Shown: in pieces, positions 34,034 to 42,562 of the stretch
Numbering within the stretch: position 1 is the stretch's first letter
Layout of the letters: each line of letters opens with the position of its first letter
Notes under the pieces: generated by a model
What the model was told of the DNA's origin: nothing
What the model saw: the letters and a program-made list of their open reading frames with translations, nothing else
Database searches by the model: none
DNA from: Blastomonas natatoria
GTDB taxonomy: Bacteria; Pseudomonadota; Alphaproteobacteria; Sphingomonadales; Sphingomonadaceae
NCBI RefSeq assembly: GCF_003201955.1
Contig: NZ_QJJM01000001.1
Location: 186,001-250,000, forward strand
DNA: 64,000 bases
Direction of reading: 5' to 3'
Made by a program: the position numbers and the translations under genes

Positions 34034-35019
34034 GCCAGCCGCATCGTGTCCTGCTCACCGGGGCATCGGGCTGGCTCGGACGCTTTCTGGCCCCGATGCT
34101 GCGCGAAGCGGGGCACAAGGTCATCGGGCTCGATGTCGTCGCCGACGCCGATACCGATATCATCGCATCGGTCGCTGATCGCGCCAGTATCGAGCGCGCC
34201 TTTGCCGATCACCAGCCCAGTTGCGTCATCCATTCAGGCGCACTGCACAAGCCCGATATCGTGCGCTATCCCGCGCAGAGCTTCGTTGATGTCAATGTCA
34301 CCGGTACGCTCAACCTGCTCGAAGCGGCGGTTGCGGCGGGGCACAAGCGCTTCATCTTCACCTCGACCACATCGCTGATGATCCGCGCCGATGTCCGTGC
34401 CGGAGCGGCTGGCGGTGCGCGTGCGGCTTTCTGGCTCGACGAGGATTTCGGGCCATTGCGTCCGCGCAATATCTATGGCGTCACCAAGCTGGCAGCGGAG
34501 GATCTGTGCCGGCTCCATGCCGACCTGCATGGCATCGAGACACTGGTGATGCGCACCGGACGGTTCTTTCCCGAGGATGACGATACCGACGGCTCGCTGC
34601 CCGGCCCTAACCTCAAGGCGAACGAGTTTCTCAACCGGCGGCTGACGGTCGAAGATGCGGCGCGCGCGCATATCGCTGCGCTGCATGCACCGGCGGGATT
34701 GGGCTTCCAGACCTTCGTGCTTTCCGCCCCGCCGCCGTTCGAGCGTGATGATGCAGCCGCGCTGGTGCAGGACGCGGCCGCCGTCATTGCGCGCTATCAT
34801 CCGGATGCGGCAGAGCTCTATGCGCAACACGGCTGGCAGCTGCCGCAGGTGATCGACCGGGTGTACGATCCCGCCAGGGCCGAGCGGCTTCTGGGCTTCA
34901 GGCCTGCCATCGATTTTGCCGCGATCCTGCACGCGCTGCGATCTTTTGGTCCGCTGCCCTTCCAGCACGACCCGAGCTATGTCTCCCCCATCGTCGCGGC
35001 AGGGGCAGAGCCGGTTTAG
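34030..35019 (+). CDS. NAD(P)-dependent epimerase/dehydratase
   Basis: The 329-residue protein has an extended-SDR fold. The nucleotide loop is LLTGASGWLGRF, the acidic residue in VIGLDVV suggests NAD, and the catalytic region is FTSTTSL with Y-x3-K in YGVTKLAAED. The substrate-domain residues do not identify a sugar. It is the last gene of the run starting at scoA; ATGA overlap links it to the GST. Confidence 0.87.
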   Translation: MSQPHRVLLTGASGWLGRFLAPMLREAGHKVIGLDVVADADTDIIASVADRASIERAFADHQPSCVIHSGALHKPDIVRYPAQSFVDVNVTGTLNLLEAAVAAGHKRFIFTSTTSLMIRADVRAGAAGGARAAFWLDEDFGPLRPRNIYGVTKLAAEDLCRLHADLHGIETLVMRTGRFFPEDDDTDGSLPGPNLKANEFLNRRLTVEDAARAHIAALHAPAGLGFQTFVLSAPPPFERDDAAALVQDAAAVIARYHPDAAELYAQHGWQLPQVIDRVYDPARAERLLGFRPAIDFAAILHALRSFGPLPFQHDPSYVSPIVAAGAEPV

Positions 35020-35162
35020 CCGCCAGTCTGACGCGCTGCGGCGACCAGCCGAATCGTCGCTGGCTTGTGCTTAAGCATTTTACAGGGCACAACGGGTAAA
35101 GTGGCCGAGATGCTGGCAATAAGGCATTGCAGCCGGGGCGCAATTTACACATCGGAGACAGC

Positions 35163-36473
35163 ATGAAGCACTGGCTGCGCAGTCCTGTTCTATGGACCGC
35201 AAGCGGCATTGCCGCAGGAGCCTTGCTCGTCGGCATGAGCGTTTCGCGCGGGGGTGGGGTGGTGACCGGCTCTCCGGCCATCGCGGCTCAGGCCAGTCCG
35301 GCGTTGATCGACGATGCCAATCTGCCGCTCACACCGGATCGCTGGCAGGGCAAGGTGGATTACGCTGCTCTCGATGCGCGGATTGCCCGCATGATGCACG
35401 ACCCCGAAATGGTGGGGCTCGCTGTCGCTGCGGTCGAGAACGGGCGGCTGACTTTCGTCAACGGCTATGGCTTTGCCGATCGCGAGGCGGGCCTGCCAGT
35501 GACGCCGCAGACCGTTTTCCGCTGGGCCTCCGTGTCCAAGGGCGTGGCGGGTACGCTCGCCTATCAGCTCGCGCAGCAGGGCAAGCTGAGCCTGTCGGCA
35601 CCGCTATCGTCGTTCAACACCACGCTCAAGCTGGCGGACGGGGCAGAACGCCGGCTCGCGATCCCCGATCTGCTGGCGCACCGCCTGGGGCTGTCGCGCA
35701 ACGCCTATGATGGCAAGCTGGAATCGGGCGAACCGGCGCCGATGCTGCGCAACATGCTCTCCACCGTGCCGCAGCAGTGCATGCCGGGCGATTGCCACAG
35801 CTACCAGAACGTGGCCTATGACGCGTTCAGCGAGATCGTCGCTCACGCAACCAGCATGTCCTATGACCGGGCGGTCGAGCGGATGCTGTTCGAGCCGCTC
35901 GGCATGAAGAGCGCGGGGCTCGGCATGGCGAACCTGACCGGCGCCACCAACTGGGCGCGGCCCTATCGCCATCGCAACGTGCAGACCCTGTCCGATGCCT
36001 ATTTCCGGGTGCCTGCGGCGGCGGGTGTCAGCTCGAACATCGTGGATCTGGCGCGCTGGATGGAAGCCCAGATGGGGCAGGCGCCCCAGGTGATCTCCCC
36101 CGGCGTGCTGACCGAAATCCACCGGCCGCGCGTTGCCACTTACAAGGGCGGGCGCAGCGGACCGGATTCGCTGATCATCAGCCATGGTTACGGCCAGGGA
36201 TGGCGCAGCCATATCTATGACGGGCACTGGCTGGTGGGCCATGGCGGTGCCGTCAATGGGTATCGCGCGGTGATGTGGTTCGATCCCGAATTGCGCACCG
36301 GCATCGTGATGCTGTGGAACAGCGGTTCGACCCGACCCTTCCGACTGCCCTATGAGTTTTTCGACCAGGTCTATGGCCGTCCGTACAGTGACTGGACCGA
36401 GCTGGACAAGGATCCGCGGTTCAATGCGCCGCTGCCCGCAGCCGCGCCGGAAACGATGACTTCGGCCGACTGA
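35163..36473 (+). CDS. Serine hydrolase, class C beta-lactamase fold
   Basis: The 436-residue protein has an N-terminal signal anchor (7-27) and the beta-lactamase/transpeptidase-like (CubicO) domain. The nucleophile motif is S-x-x-K in RWASVSKG (123-126), then Y-x-N in SYQNVAYDAFSE, and the third motif is HGG (in VGHGGAVNGYR) in place of K-T-G. This is typical of D-aminopeptidase/esterase EstB-like enzymes rather than true lactamases. Start ATG 35163 with GGAGA upstream. It stands alone. Confidence 0.87.
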   Translation: MKHWLRSPVLWTASGIAAGALLVGMSVSRGGGVVTGSPAIAAQASPALIDDANLPLTPDRWQGKVDYAALDARIARMMHDPEMVGLAVAAVENGRLTFVNGYGFADREAGLPVTPQTVFRWASVSKGVAGTLAYQLAQQGKLSLSAPLSSFNTTLKLADGAERRLAIPDLLAHRLGLSRNAYDGKLESGEPAPMLRNMLSTVPQQCMPGDCHSYQNVAYDAFSEIVAHATSMSYDRAVERMLFEPLGMKSAGLGMANLTGATNWARPYRHRNVQTLSDAYFRVPAAAGVSSNIVDLARWMEAQMGQAPQVISPGVLTEIHRPRVATYKGGRSGPDSLIISHGYGQGWRSHIYDGHWLVGHGGAVNGYRAVMWFDPELRTGIVMLWNSGSTRPFRLPYEFFDQVYGRPYSDWTELDKDPRFNAPLPAAAPETMTSAD

Positions 36474-36514
36474 TTCCAAGGCTTCCAAAAACATAACGAC
36501 TGGAGAGAAACGCC

Positions 36515-37150
36515 ATGAGCATCGTGCTGCACCATCTGGAATATTCGCGGTCCACCCGCGTGATCTGGCTGCTCGAGGAAATGGGAACGCCTTATGAGAT
36601 GGTGCGCCACCAGCGCGATTCGCAGACCTTTCGCGCACCGCCGGCACTGGCCGAGGTGCACCCGCTCTCCAAGGCGCCGACCCTGATCATCGACGGGCAT
36701 GTCATGGTCGAATCGGGCGCGATCATCGAATATCTGATCGAGCGGTTCGGCAGCGAGACACTGGCTCCGGCGAACGCCAAGGATCGTCCGGCCTATCTCG
36801 AATGGCTGCATTTTGCCGAAGGCACGATGGCGAGCCCGATCATCTTTTCCGCGCTCGCTCCGCGCTTTGGCGGGCTGGGTCCGATGCTGGGCGGTTTCAT
36901 GGGCGCGGAAGTCACCAAGCTGCTCGACCATGTCGAGCGTGCGGTGACCGGCCATGACTATCTGGTCGGTGATCGCCTGAGCGGCGCGGACATCAACATG
37001 GCCTATCTGCTCGAGGTGGCAACGGCCAGCAAGCAGATCGGCGAGCGGCCCAATCTGGTCGCGTATCTCGAGCGGCTGCGCGCGCGCCCAGCGTACAAGA
37101 AGTCGATCGAGATTGGTGGGCCGATGATCTTTGCGGCGATTTCGGCCTGA
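36515..37150 (+). CDS. Glutathione S-transferase family protein
   Basis: The 211-residue protein has the GST N-terminal domain (YSRSTRVIWLLEEMG, then VHPLSKAPTLIIDGH and the V-E-S-G-A-I motif that binds the glutamyl part of glutathione) and a helical C-terminal domain with LSGADINMAY. It is distinct in sequence from the GST 2.5 kb upstream. A strong GGAGAG lies 12 nt before the ATG. It converges with pxpC. Confidence 0.9.
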   Translation: MSIVLHHLEYSRSTRVIWLLEEMGTPYEMVRHQRDSQTFRAPPALAEVHPLSKAPTLIIDGHVMVESGAIIEYLIERFGSETLAPANAKDRPAYLEWLHFAEGTMASPIIFSALAPRFGGLGPMLGGFMGAEVTKLLDHVERAVTGHDYLVGDRLSGADINMAYLLEVATASKQIGERPNLVAYLERLRARPAYKKSIEIGGPMIFAAISA

Positions 37151-38092
37151 TCAGCCAAGCCCCAGTCCCGGCAGCCAATCGGTCCAGAGCTTCAGTTTCT
37201 CGTGCAGGATCTGTTCGGCCTGTTCGGGCTGAACCGGAACCAGCATCATCGTGGCGTTTGGTGCGAGCTGGCCAATCAGATGCCGGTCGGCGCGGATCAC
37301 CTGGCCGATACGCGGATAGCCGCCGGTGGTCTGGCCCTCGCAGCCGATCAGATAGGGCAGGCCATCGGGCGGGCACTGGATGATGCCGGGAAAGACCGCG
37401 CCGCTCCTGATCGGCGCGGCGCTGTTAAGATCGATCGCATTGCCCTGCAATTTCAGCCCCATGCGGCTGGATCGTGAGGACACGCGCCAGCGCTTGCGGG
37501 CGAGTGCGGCCATGCCGAGCGCGAGCCGATCGCTTTCCGGCCCCGCTACCACGCGCAGCACGAAGCCATGGCCGAAAAACGGCTGCAGCTCGGCCGGGGT
37601 AACAAGCGCGGGCGTATCGCCGCCGTCCTCTCCGAGCGCCAGCACATCGCCGTCCGCCAGCGCGCGTCCGTTCAGCCCGCCAAAGCCTGCGCCGATCAGG
37701 GTCGAGCGCGTGCCCAGGACTTCCGGTACCCTGATTGCCGCAGAAAGCGCCAGATAGACACGGCACCCGGCCCAGACGCGTCCGATGCTCAGCGTGTCAC
37801 CAGCGTTCAGATGCAGCGTCTGGTGTGGTTCGGCCTCCTCGCCATTGATCTGCACCTGGCAGGGTGCGCCGGTCACCGCGACGGCGAGCGCGCGATCTGC
37901 CCGGAATTCCGCCGGGCCGAGCGTGATCTCGATCGCGGCAGTGTCGAGCGGCTGCCCGACAAGGCGGTTGGCGAGTGCGAGGCTCAGCCCGTCCGCCGCG
38001 CCGCCCGAAGGCACAGCAAGCTTGCGGAGGCCGCGAAAGGGGGCGGCCTGGATGCTCGATTGCAGTCCGGCCTTGAGCACGGTGAGCGTCAT
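37151..38092 (-). CDS. pxpC: 5-oxoprolinase subunit PxpC
   Basis: The 313-residue protein belongs to the biotin-dependent carboxyltransferase-like/allophanate hydrolase subunit 2 family: it begins LTVLKAGLQSSIQ, has GAADGLSLALANRLVGQ, IEITLGPAEFRA, and late VPDG-like segments with SSRMGLKLQG and CPPDGLPYLIGCEGQTTGGYP. In the PxpABC enzyme it acts with PxpB to convert 5-oxoproline to glutamate using ATP. The ATG at 38092 overlaps the pxpB stop (ATGA). It is the last gene of the pxp operon. Confidence 0.92.
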   Translation of the reverse strand: MTLTVLKAGLQSSIQAAPFRGLRKLAVPSGGAADGLSLALANRLVGQPLDTAAIEITLGPAEFRADRALAVAVTGAPCQVQINGEEAEPHQTLHLNAGDTLSIGRVWAGCRVYLALSAAIRVPEVLGTRSTLIGAGFGGLNGRALADGDVLALGEDGGDTPALVTPAELQPFFGHGFVLRVVAGPESDRLALGMAALARKRWRVSSRSSRMGLKLQGNAIDLNSAAPIRSGAVFPGIIQCPPDGLPYLIGCEGQTTGGYPRIGQVIRADRHLIGQLAPNATMMLVPVQPEQAEQILHEKLKLWTDWLPGLGLG

Positions 38093-38748
38093 GCAGCGCC
38101 TCCCGTTCGCGTGGCGAGCGTGTTCGCATCGATCCGCTCGAACCGAACCTTCTGTCCCGCCTGGAGGAGGGCGGGCGATGCGGCGTGCGGATCGAACAGG
38201 GTTTCGGCAATCCGCCCGATGATCGGCCAGCCACCAGGTCCGGCATGCGGGTAAATCCCGCAAATTTGGCCGAGAAGCCCGACCGATCCGGCTTCGACCC
38301 GTGCCCGCGGGTCGGCGAGGCGCGGAATGTCGGGAATGCGGGCATCGCAGGTGAGATAGGCGAAGCCCGGCTGGAAGCCGAGCATCGCAACGCGCCAGTC
38401 CTGCGCGCCATGCCATTGCGGAAGCGTATCGGGGGAAATGCCGAGCAGTTCGGCGACGATGTCCGCATCATGCGCCCAGGGCTGTTCATAGCAGATATGC
38501 AGCGTCGCAGGTGCGACGGCCGCAGATGGCGGACTGTCCGACACATGTGCAGCCAGAGCTTCAGCTGCTGCGCGGGCTTGTTCGAGGCTGCGTTCCGACG
38601 GGTTCCACGCCAGCGACAGGCTGTCGAGCCCCGGCACGATATTGTCCCAGCCTGCGCCGTCCGCTGCTGCTGCCAGCACTGCCACGCGTTCCGGTGGCAG
38701 GTCCTGAATCATCAACCAGTCGTCAGCGCAATAGATCGGCTGGGTCAT
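38089..38748 (-). CDS. pxpB: 5-oxoprolinase subunit PxpB
   Basis: The 219-residue protein is of the KipI/allophanate hydrolase subunit 1 family: HICYEQPWAHDADIVAELLG, the conserved LGFQPGFAYL and the late segment VGLLGQICGIYPHAGPGGWPIIGR. It pairs with PxpC. The start overlaps the 3' end of pxpA by 26 nt and the stop overlaps pxpC by 4 nt, showing translational coupling. Confidence 0.92.
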   Translation of the reverse strand: MTQPIYCADDWLMIQDLPPERVAVLAAAADGAGWDNIVPGLDSLSLAWNPSERSLEQARAAAEALAAHVSDSPPSAAVAPATLHICYEQPWAHDADIVAELLGISPDTLPQWHGAQDWRVAMLGFQPGFAYLTCDARIPDIPRLADPRARVEAGSVGLLGQICGIYPHAGPGGWPIIGRIAETLFDPHAASPALLQAGQKVRFERIDANTLATRTGGAA

Positions 38749-39517
38749 CAGGCAGCTCTCCGGGGGCTTTTATCTTGATCCCCAAGACTGCCATCTCGTC
38801 TGCGATCCGCAAAGCGGTTTGTTCGGCGCCCGGACTGTCCGAATGGATGCACAGGCTTTGCGCCATCACATGGATCAGGCTGCCGTCGTTCGCGGTGATG
38901 GGCTCGCCAGTGGCGATGGCGATGGCCTGCGCGGCGCGGTCGGCATCGCTGGCAATCAGCGCGCCGGGCTGCGAGCGCGGAACCAGCCGCCGCGCGGGCG
39001 TATAGCCGCGATCGACAAAGCCTTCGGCAATGAAGCGCGCCCCGACATCGCGTGCGGCGTCCTCGCTCGCCGAATGTGCAAGCCCGACGAGAGCGAGCCG
39101 CGGAAAGGCGCTGTGCAGCGCTTCGGTGACCGCAAGCGCCATGTCGGGCCGGTCGGCCAGATCGTTGTATAGCATCCCATGCGGCTTGATATGTGCGAGC
39201 GTCACGCCTTCGCGTGCGGCCACCATTTCAAGCGCGCGCACCTGTTCGAGCAGAGATTCGATCAGCCCGGGCAGCGGCATGTCGAGCGAAACCCGGCCGA
39301 AACCCAGGCGGTCGGGATAGCTGGGATGTGCGCCTGCCGCGATGCGCGCAGCTTTGGCGGCGCGCAGCATGACCGTCATGCTTGCTCCGTCCCCGGCATG
39401 GCCGCCGCACGCGATGTTGCAGCTGGATATGGAACGCATCAGCGCAATGTCGCGCGCCTGCTCCTCGGGCTGCTCGCCGAGATCGGCGTTGAGGTCGATC
39501 GATCGGTTCATGGCCAT
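38723..39517 (-). CDS. pxpA: 5-oxoprolinase subunit PxpA
   Basis: The 264-residue LamB/YcsF family protein starts IDLNADLGE, followed by ISSCNIACGGHAGD, which carries conserved metal/substrate residues. GAHPSYPDRLGFGR and VTLAHIKPHGMLYND are other family blocks. PxpA supplies the ring-opening half of 5-oxoprolinase. Two ATGs in frame are near the start (39517 and 39511). The start overlaps the 3' end of the upstream transporter gene by about 10 nt. Confidence 0.94.
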   Translation of the reverse strand: MAMNRSIDLNADLGEQPEEQARDIALMRSISSCNIACGGHAGDGASMTVMLRAAKAARIAAGAHPSYPDRLGFGRVSLDMPLPGLIESLLEQVRALEMVAAREGVTLAHIKPHGMLYNDLADRPDMALAVTEALHSAFPRLALVGLAHSASEDAARDVGARFIAEGFVDRGYTPARRLVPRSQPGALIASDADRAAQAIAIATGEPITANDGSLIHVMAQSLCIHSDSPGAEQTALRIADEMAVLGIKIKAPGELPDDPADLLR

Positions 39518-40758
39518 AATCCCGCGGAGCGCAGGATCAGCCGCGCGCCGAGCCCGGCACAGACCAGCACGACCGCCGTGCCTGCAATATTGGCGATCGG
39601 TCCATTGGCGAATTCGCCCAGGCTGGCCTTGCGCGCTGCGACCCAGAGCAGGAAGGCCGCGAGGATCGGCAGCAGCAGGCCATTGGCCGATTGCGCGATC
39701 AGGATCAGCTGGACGGGATTGACCGACAGCACGGCAAAGACCGTGCCGATGGTGACCACGGCCAGCGCGGTCCCCTTGAAGATGCGCGCGCGCCGATCTG
39801 GATCGCCGGTGCCGCCGATCATCTCTGCAAGCACATAGCCGGTGGCGAGCGGTGCCGTGAGCGCGGAACTGAAGCCTGCGCCAATCAGCCCCAGCGCGAA
39901 CACGCTGCGTGCCGCCCCGCCGAACAGGGTCTCCAGCCGTAGCGCGATATCGTCGAGCGGGCCTGCGCCGCTTGCGGTCAGCTTGGCCGTCGCAGCGCCC
40001 ATGATCACGATGGCCATCGACAGCAGCCCGCCGAGTGTCACGGAAAGCGCGGTGTCGAGTCTCGACGCTGCCAATCCCTCTGCATCGGCAGCGAACTTGC
40101 CGCGGACCGAGGCCGCATGCAGAAACAGGTTATAGGGCACAACCGTGGTGCCGATGAGCGCAATCGCGGTGAACAGGCTGTCTGCTGGCAGCTGCGGCAG
40201 TAAACCGCCGGCCACGCGGAGCCAGTCGACCTCGATCACCGCCAATCCGCCGACAAAGGCCAGCGACATGGCCAGCACCAGCGCGATGAGCAGTTTTTCC
40301 AGCCAGGCCGGTTTTCCGATGAGGATCATCATTGCCGCCAGCGTGCCTGTGGCGAGCGCAAGCAGGGCAGGGTGTGCGGCGTGAAGCCCCAGCAGCTTCA
40401 GTCCCGCTGCCGTGCCGCTGATATTGCCTGCCTGATAGGCGGAATTGCCGATGGCGAGCGAAGCGAAGATCAGCGCGGCCATGACCCAGCGCAGCGCCGG
40501 GTTGCCTGCTGCAGACAGGATCGCCTCTGCCAGGCCCTGGCCTGTGACAAGGGCTACGCGCGCGGCCATGGCTTGTAGGATGGCCGTGGCCAGCGTCGCG
40601 AATACCAGCGCCCAGAGCAGGGCATAGCCGAAGCCGATACCGGCACTGGCGCAAGCGGTGACTGTGCCGGGACCGATAAAGGCCGCCGTCACCAGCATGG
40701 CCGGGCCGGGCCTGTATCGCCATGGGGTCACTAGCCCCAGGGCCTTTCGCGGTACCAT
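39508..40758 (-). CDS. Nramp-fold transporter of the pxp locus (metal motifs lost)
   Basis: From the ATG at 40758 the protein has 416 residues, eleven or so membrane helices and clear Nramp homology. Helix 1 reads AAFIGPGTVTACASAGIGFGY, where metal transporters have D-P-G-N; here it is G29-P-G-T32. Helix 6 reads TVVPYNLFLH, where they have M-P-H-N; here V207-P-Y-N210. Both key metal-ligand sites are thus altered. The gene is coupled to pxpA, as ycsG is near ycsF in Bacillus. A role in 5-oxoproline or another solute's uptake is inferred. A GTG at 40731, abutting the upstream stop, is an alternative start. Confidence 0.85.
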   Translation of the reverse strand: MVPRKALGLVTPWRYRPGPAMLVTAAFIGPGTVTACASAGIGFGYALLWALVFATLATAILQAMAARVALVTGQGLAEAILSAAGNPALRWVMAALIFASLAIGNSAYQAGNISGTAAGLKLLGLHAAHPALLALATGTLAAMMILIGKPAWLEKLLIALVLAMSLAFVGGLAVIEVDWLRVAGGLLPQLPADSLFTAIALIGTTVVPYNLFLHAASVRGKFAADAEGLAASRLDTALSVTLGGLLSMAIVIMGAATAKLTASGAGPLDDIALRLETLFGGAARSVFALGLIGAGFSSALTAPLATGYVLAEMIGGTGDPDRRARIFKGTALAVVTIGTVFAVLSVNPVQLILIAQSANGLLLPILAAFLLWVAARKASLGEFANGPIANIAGTAVVLVCAGLGARLILRSAGLWP

Positions 40759-41384
40759 TTGGTGATGACATATTTGGTGCCCTCGCGCACCTTCATGCCA
40801 TGGTGAATGGTTGCCGGATTGCAGCTGCCATCGGGTCGCCGGTTGTTCCATGCGACCAGCTTGCCGATCTCGGGCTGGATGGATTTGCCGATGGTCTTGA
40901 ACCGGGTCGCGCCGCCCGCGCCTGGTTCATTGAGATAGATCATGAACGTCCAGGTGCGCTGCCCGCCCACCGTGGTATAGCGCCGGAAATCCTGGCCCTG
41001 CGGCTCGAAATAGTCGGTATGTGCCTTGAACTCCTGACCCACGGCATAGCGCTGGCCCTGCATCGTCTCGCCGAACTGCCGGTCGATCCCCGACAACGCG
41101 CTCAGCCGCTCGTCCAGCGCGATGACCTCGGGGTCGTCGGTGCGCATGTCGCAGGTTTCGGATGTGCGGAAGTAATTGTCGCCATTGGCGTCGGCCAGGG
41201 TTGAAGGACGCCGGTCTGCATCGATCTTGGCTACAAAGCGCGCACATTCGTCTGGCGACAGGAAATTGCGCAGGATGTACAGCTCCATCCGCGGCGTCGG
41301 TACCTTCTGGATGCCCGGAACCTTGATCAGCGCGGCGGTGTTGCACTGGTTGCTTGCTGTTTCGCTGTCGCTCATTGTCCCCAT
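40731..41384 (-). CDS. 2OG-Fe(II) oxygenase, prolyl 4-hydroxylase type
   Basis: The 217-residue protein has the double-stranded beta-helix of prolyl 4-hydroxylases. The first iron ligands are in FKAHTDYFEP (H-x-D), the distal His is in PATIHHGMKV, and the 2-oxoglutarate-binding Lys is in GTKYVITKW. FLSPDECARFVAKID near residues 38-52 is the typical lead helix. A second ATG at 41375 is possible. It is the first gene of the minus-strand run with the transporter and pxpABC, and overlaps the transporter start. The target (free proline, peptide or other) is unknown. Confidence 0.9.
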   Translation of the reverse strand: MGTMSDSETASNQCNTAALIKVPGIQKVPTPRMELYILRNFLSPDECARFVAKIDADRRPSTLADANGDNYFRTSETCDMRTDDPEVIALDERLSALSGIDRQFGETMQGQRYAVGQEFKAHTDYFEPQGQDFRRYTTVGGQRTWTFMIYLNEPGAGGATRFKTIGKSIQPEIGKLVAWNNRRPDGSCNPATIHHGMKVREGTKYVITKWYRERPWG

Positions 41385-41489
41385 GCCTCTCGCGGCCTAT
41401 GCCCCGCCTTGCGAATAGCGGCCAATCGGGAGGCGATTCAAGCCGCAAACGACTGGCGCAGGGCAGTGTTGGCGGCTAAATGGCTGGTC

Positions 41490-41867
41490 ATGCCGCGCCG
41501 CCCCCGCCATCACCGCCATGACACGGGCTTCAGCCTGCTGGAAATGCTGGTCGCGCTGGCGGTCTTCTCGATCGCGGCGCTGGCGCTGATCAAGCTGCAG
41601 GGCGCGAGCCTGATGCAGACGGCCGAACTGGACAGCCGACTCTACAGCGAGATCACGGTGCGCAATCTGGCGGTGGAGGCGCTGACCGATCCCAATCCGC
41701 CGGCGCTGGGTGATGCGGAAGGCTCGCTCACCAATGCCGGGCGCAGCTTCACCTGGCGGCGGAACACCACTGCAATGGAAGGTGGCGAGATGCTCAGGAT
41801 CGACCTTGCGGTCAGGCAGGGAACCGGGCCGGATGTGACGCTCACCGTGCTGAGGCCGGTTTTGTGA
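41490..41867 (+). CDS. gspI: Type II secretion minor pseudopilin GspI
   Basis: The 125-residue protein has a type IV prepilin leader ending in Gly and the motif G|FSLLEMLVALAVFSIAALAL with E5, followed by a Gly/Ser-rich soluble part with SFTWRR and TVLRPV typical of GspI. It forms the pseudopilus tip with GspJ and GspK. The ATG at 41490 gives a leader of the right length. The stop overlaps the possible GTG start of gspJ. It diverges from the 2OG oxygenase. Confidence 0.87.
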   Translation: MPRRPRHHRHDTGFSLLEMLVALAVFSIAALALIKLQGASLMQTAELDSRLYSEITVRNLAVEALTDPNPPALGDAEGSLTNAGRSFTWRRNTTAMEGGEMLRIDLAVRQGTGPDVTLTVLRPVL

Positions 41868-42562
41868 CGGGTGATAGCCCGATCGTTCTCTGGCCAAAGC
41901 CAGAGCCCAGAGGGGAGGTTGCACCACGTCGCCCTGGATTCCGGCTTTCGCCGGAAAACGGTTTGGTTTCCGATTGCAAGAGCGCCGGTTTCACCTTGGT
42001 CGAAATGATGGTTGCGCTGTTCATTTTCGGGATGATCGCGACCGCGTCGGTCGTGCTGTTGCGCCAGACCGTCGAGGCAGAGGCGCGCAGCGCGGTGCGG
42101 CTGGAGGAGATGGGCGACCTTCGTCGTTTCTCTGCGATCATGGCGCAGGACCTGACGCTGATGCTCCCGCGCCCGTCGCGCGATGCGCTTGGCGGCGAGC
42201 GGGTCGCGCTGATGACCGGCGATGGGCTACTGCTCGGCTTTTCGCGGCAGATCGCGCAGATCGACCCGCAACCGGGATCGTCAAGCCTGCAGCGGATCGA
42301 ATGGTCTCTGGGCGACGGCCGTCTGACCCGTGCGGTAGCCGCGAGGGCTGATGGCGCGAAGACGGGCGCTCCCGTCGCTGTTCTGGAAGGGATCGAGCGG
42401 GCAGATCTGCGCTTTCGTGACAGGCAGGGCGTATGGCAGGCCGATTGGCGACCCCAGCGCACCGACGAACTGCCGATTGCGATCGAGCTTACCCTTGTAC
42501 AGCAGGGCAATCCTGGCCAGCCGCTGGTGCTTGAATTTCTGGTTGCAGGCGGCGGTGCATGA
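41864..42562 (+). CDS. gspJ: Type II secretion minor pseudopilin GspJ
   Basis: The protein has 232 residues from GTG at 41864, but only 199 from TTG at 41963. The pseudopilin motif SAG|FTLVEMMVALFIFGMIA is clear, as is the body with LRRFSAIMAQDLTLMLPRP and the C-terminal LPIAIELTLVQQG. The GTG start predicts a 43-residue leader that is encoded by a copy of the dispersed intergenic palindrome (41927-41956), far longer than normal. The TTG start would give a normal leader of about 9 residues and is therefore attractive. The stop overlaps gspK. Confidence 0.85.
   Translation: MTGDSPIVLWPKPEPRGEVAPRRPGFRLSPENGLVSDCKSAGFTLVEMMVALFIFGMIATASVVLLRQTVEAEARSAVRLEEMGDLRRFSAIMAQDLTLMLPRPSRDALGGERVALMTGDGLLLGFSRQIAQIDPQPGSSSLQRIEWSLGDGRLTRAVAARADGAKTGAPVAVLEGIERADLRFRDRQGVWQADWRPQRTDELPIAIELTLVQQGNPGQPLVLEFLVAGGGA
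41927..41956. repeat. Half of the dispersed palindromic repeat
   Basis: CGTCGCCCTGGATTCCGGC followed by TTTCGCCGGAA resembles one arm of the repeats at 17722-17800 and 44951-45037. It lies between the end of gspI and the pilin-like part of gspJ. Confidence 0.5.
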
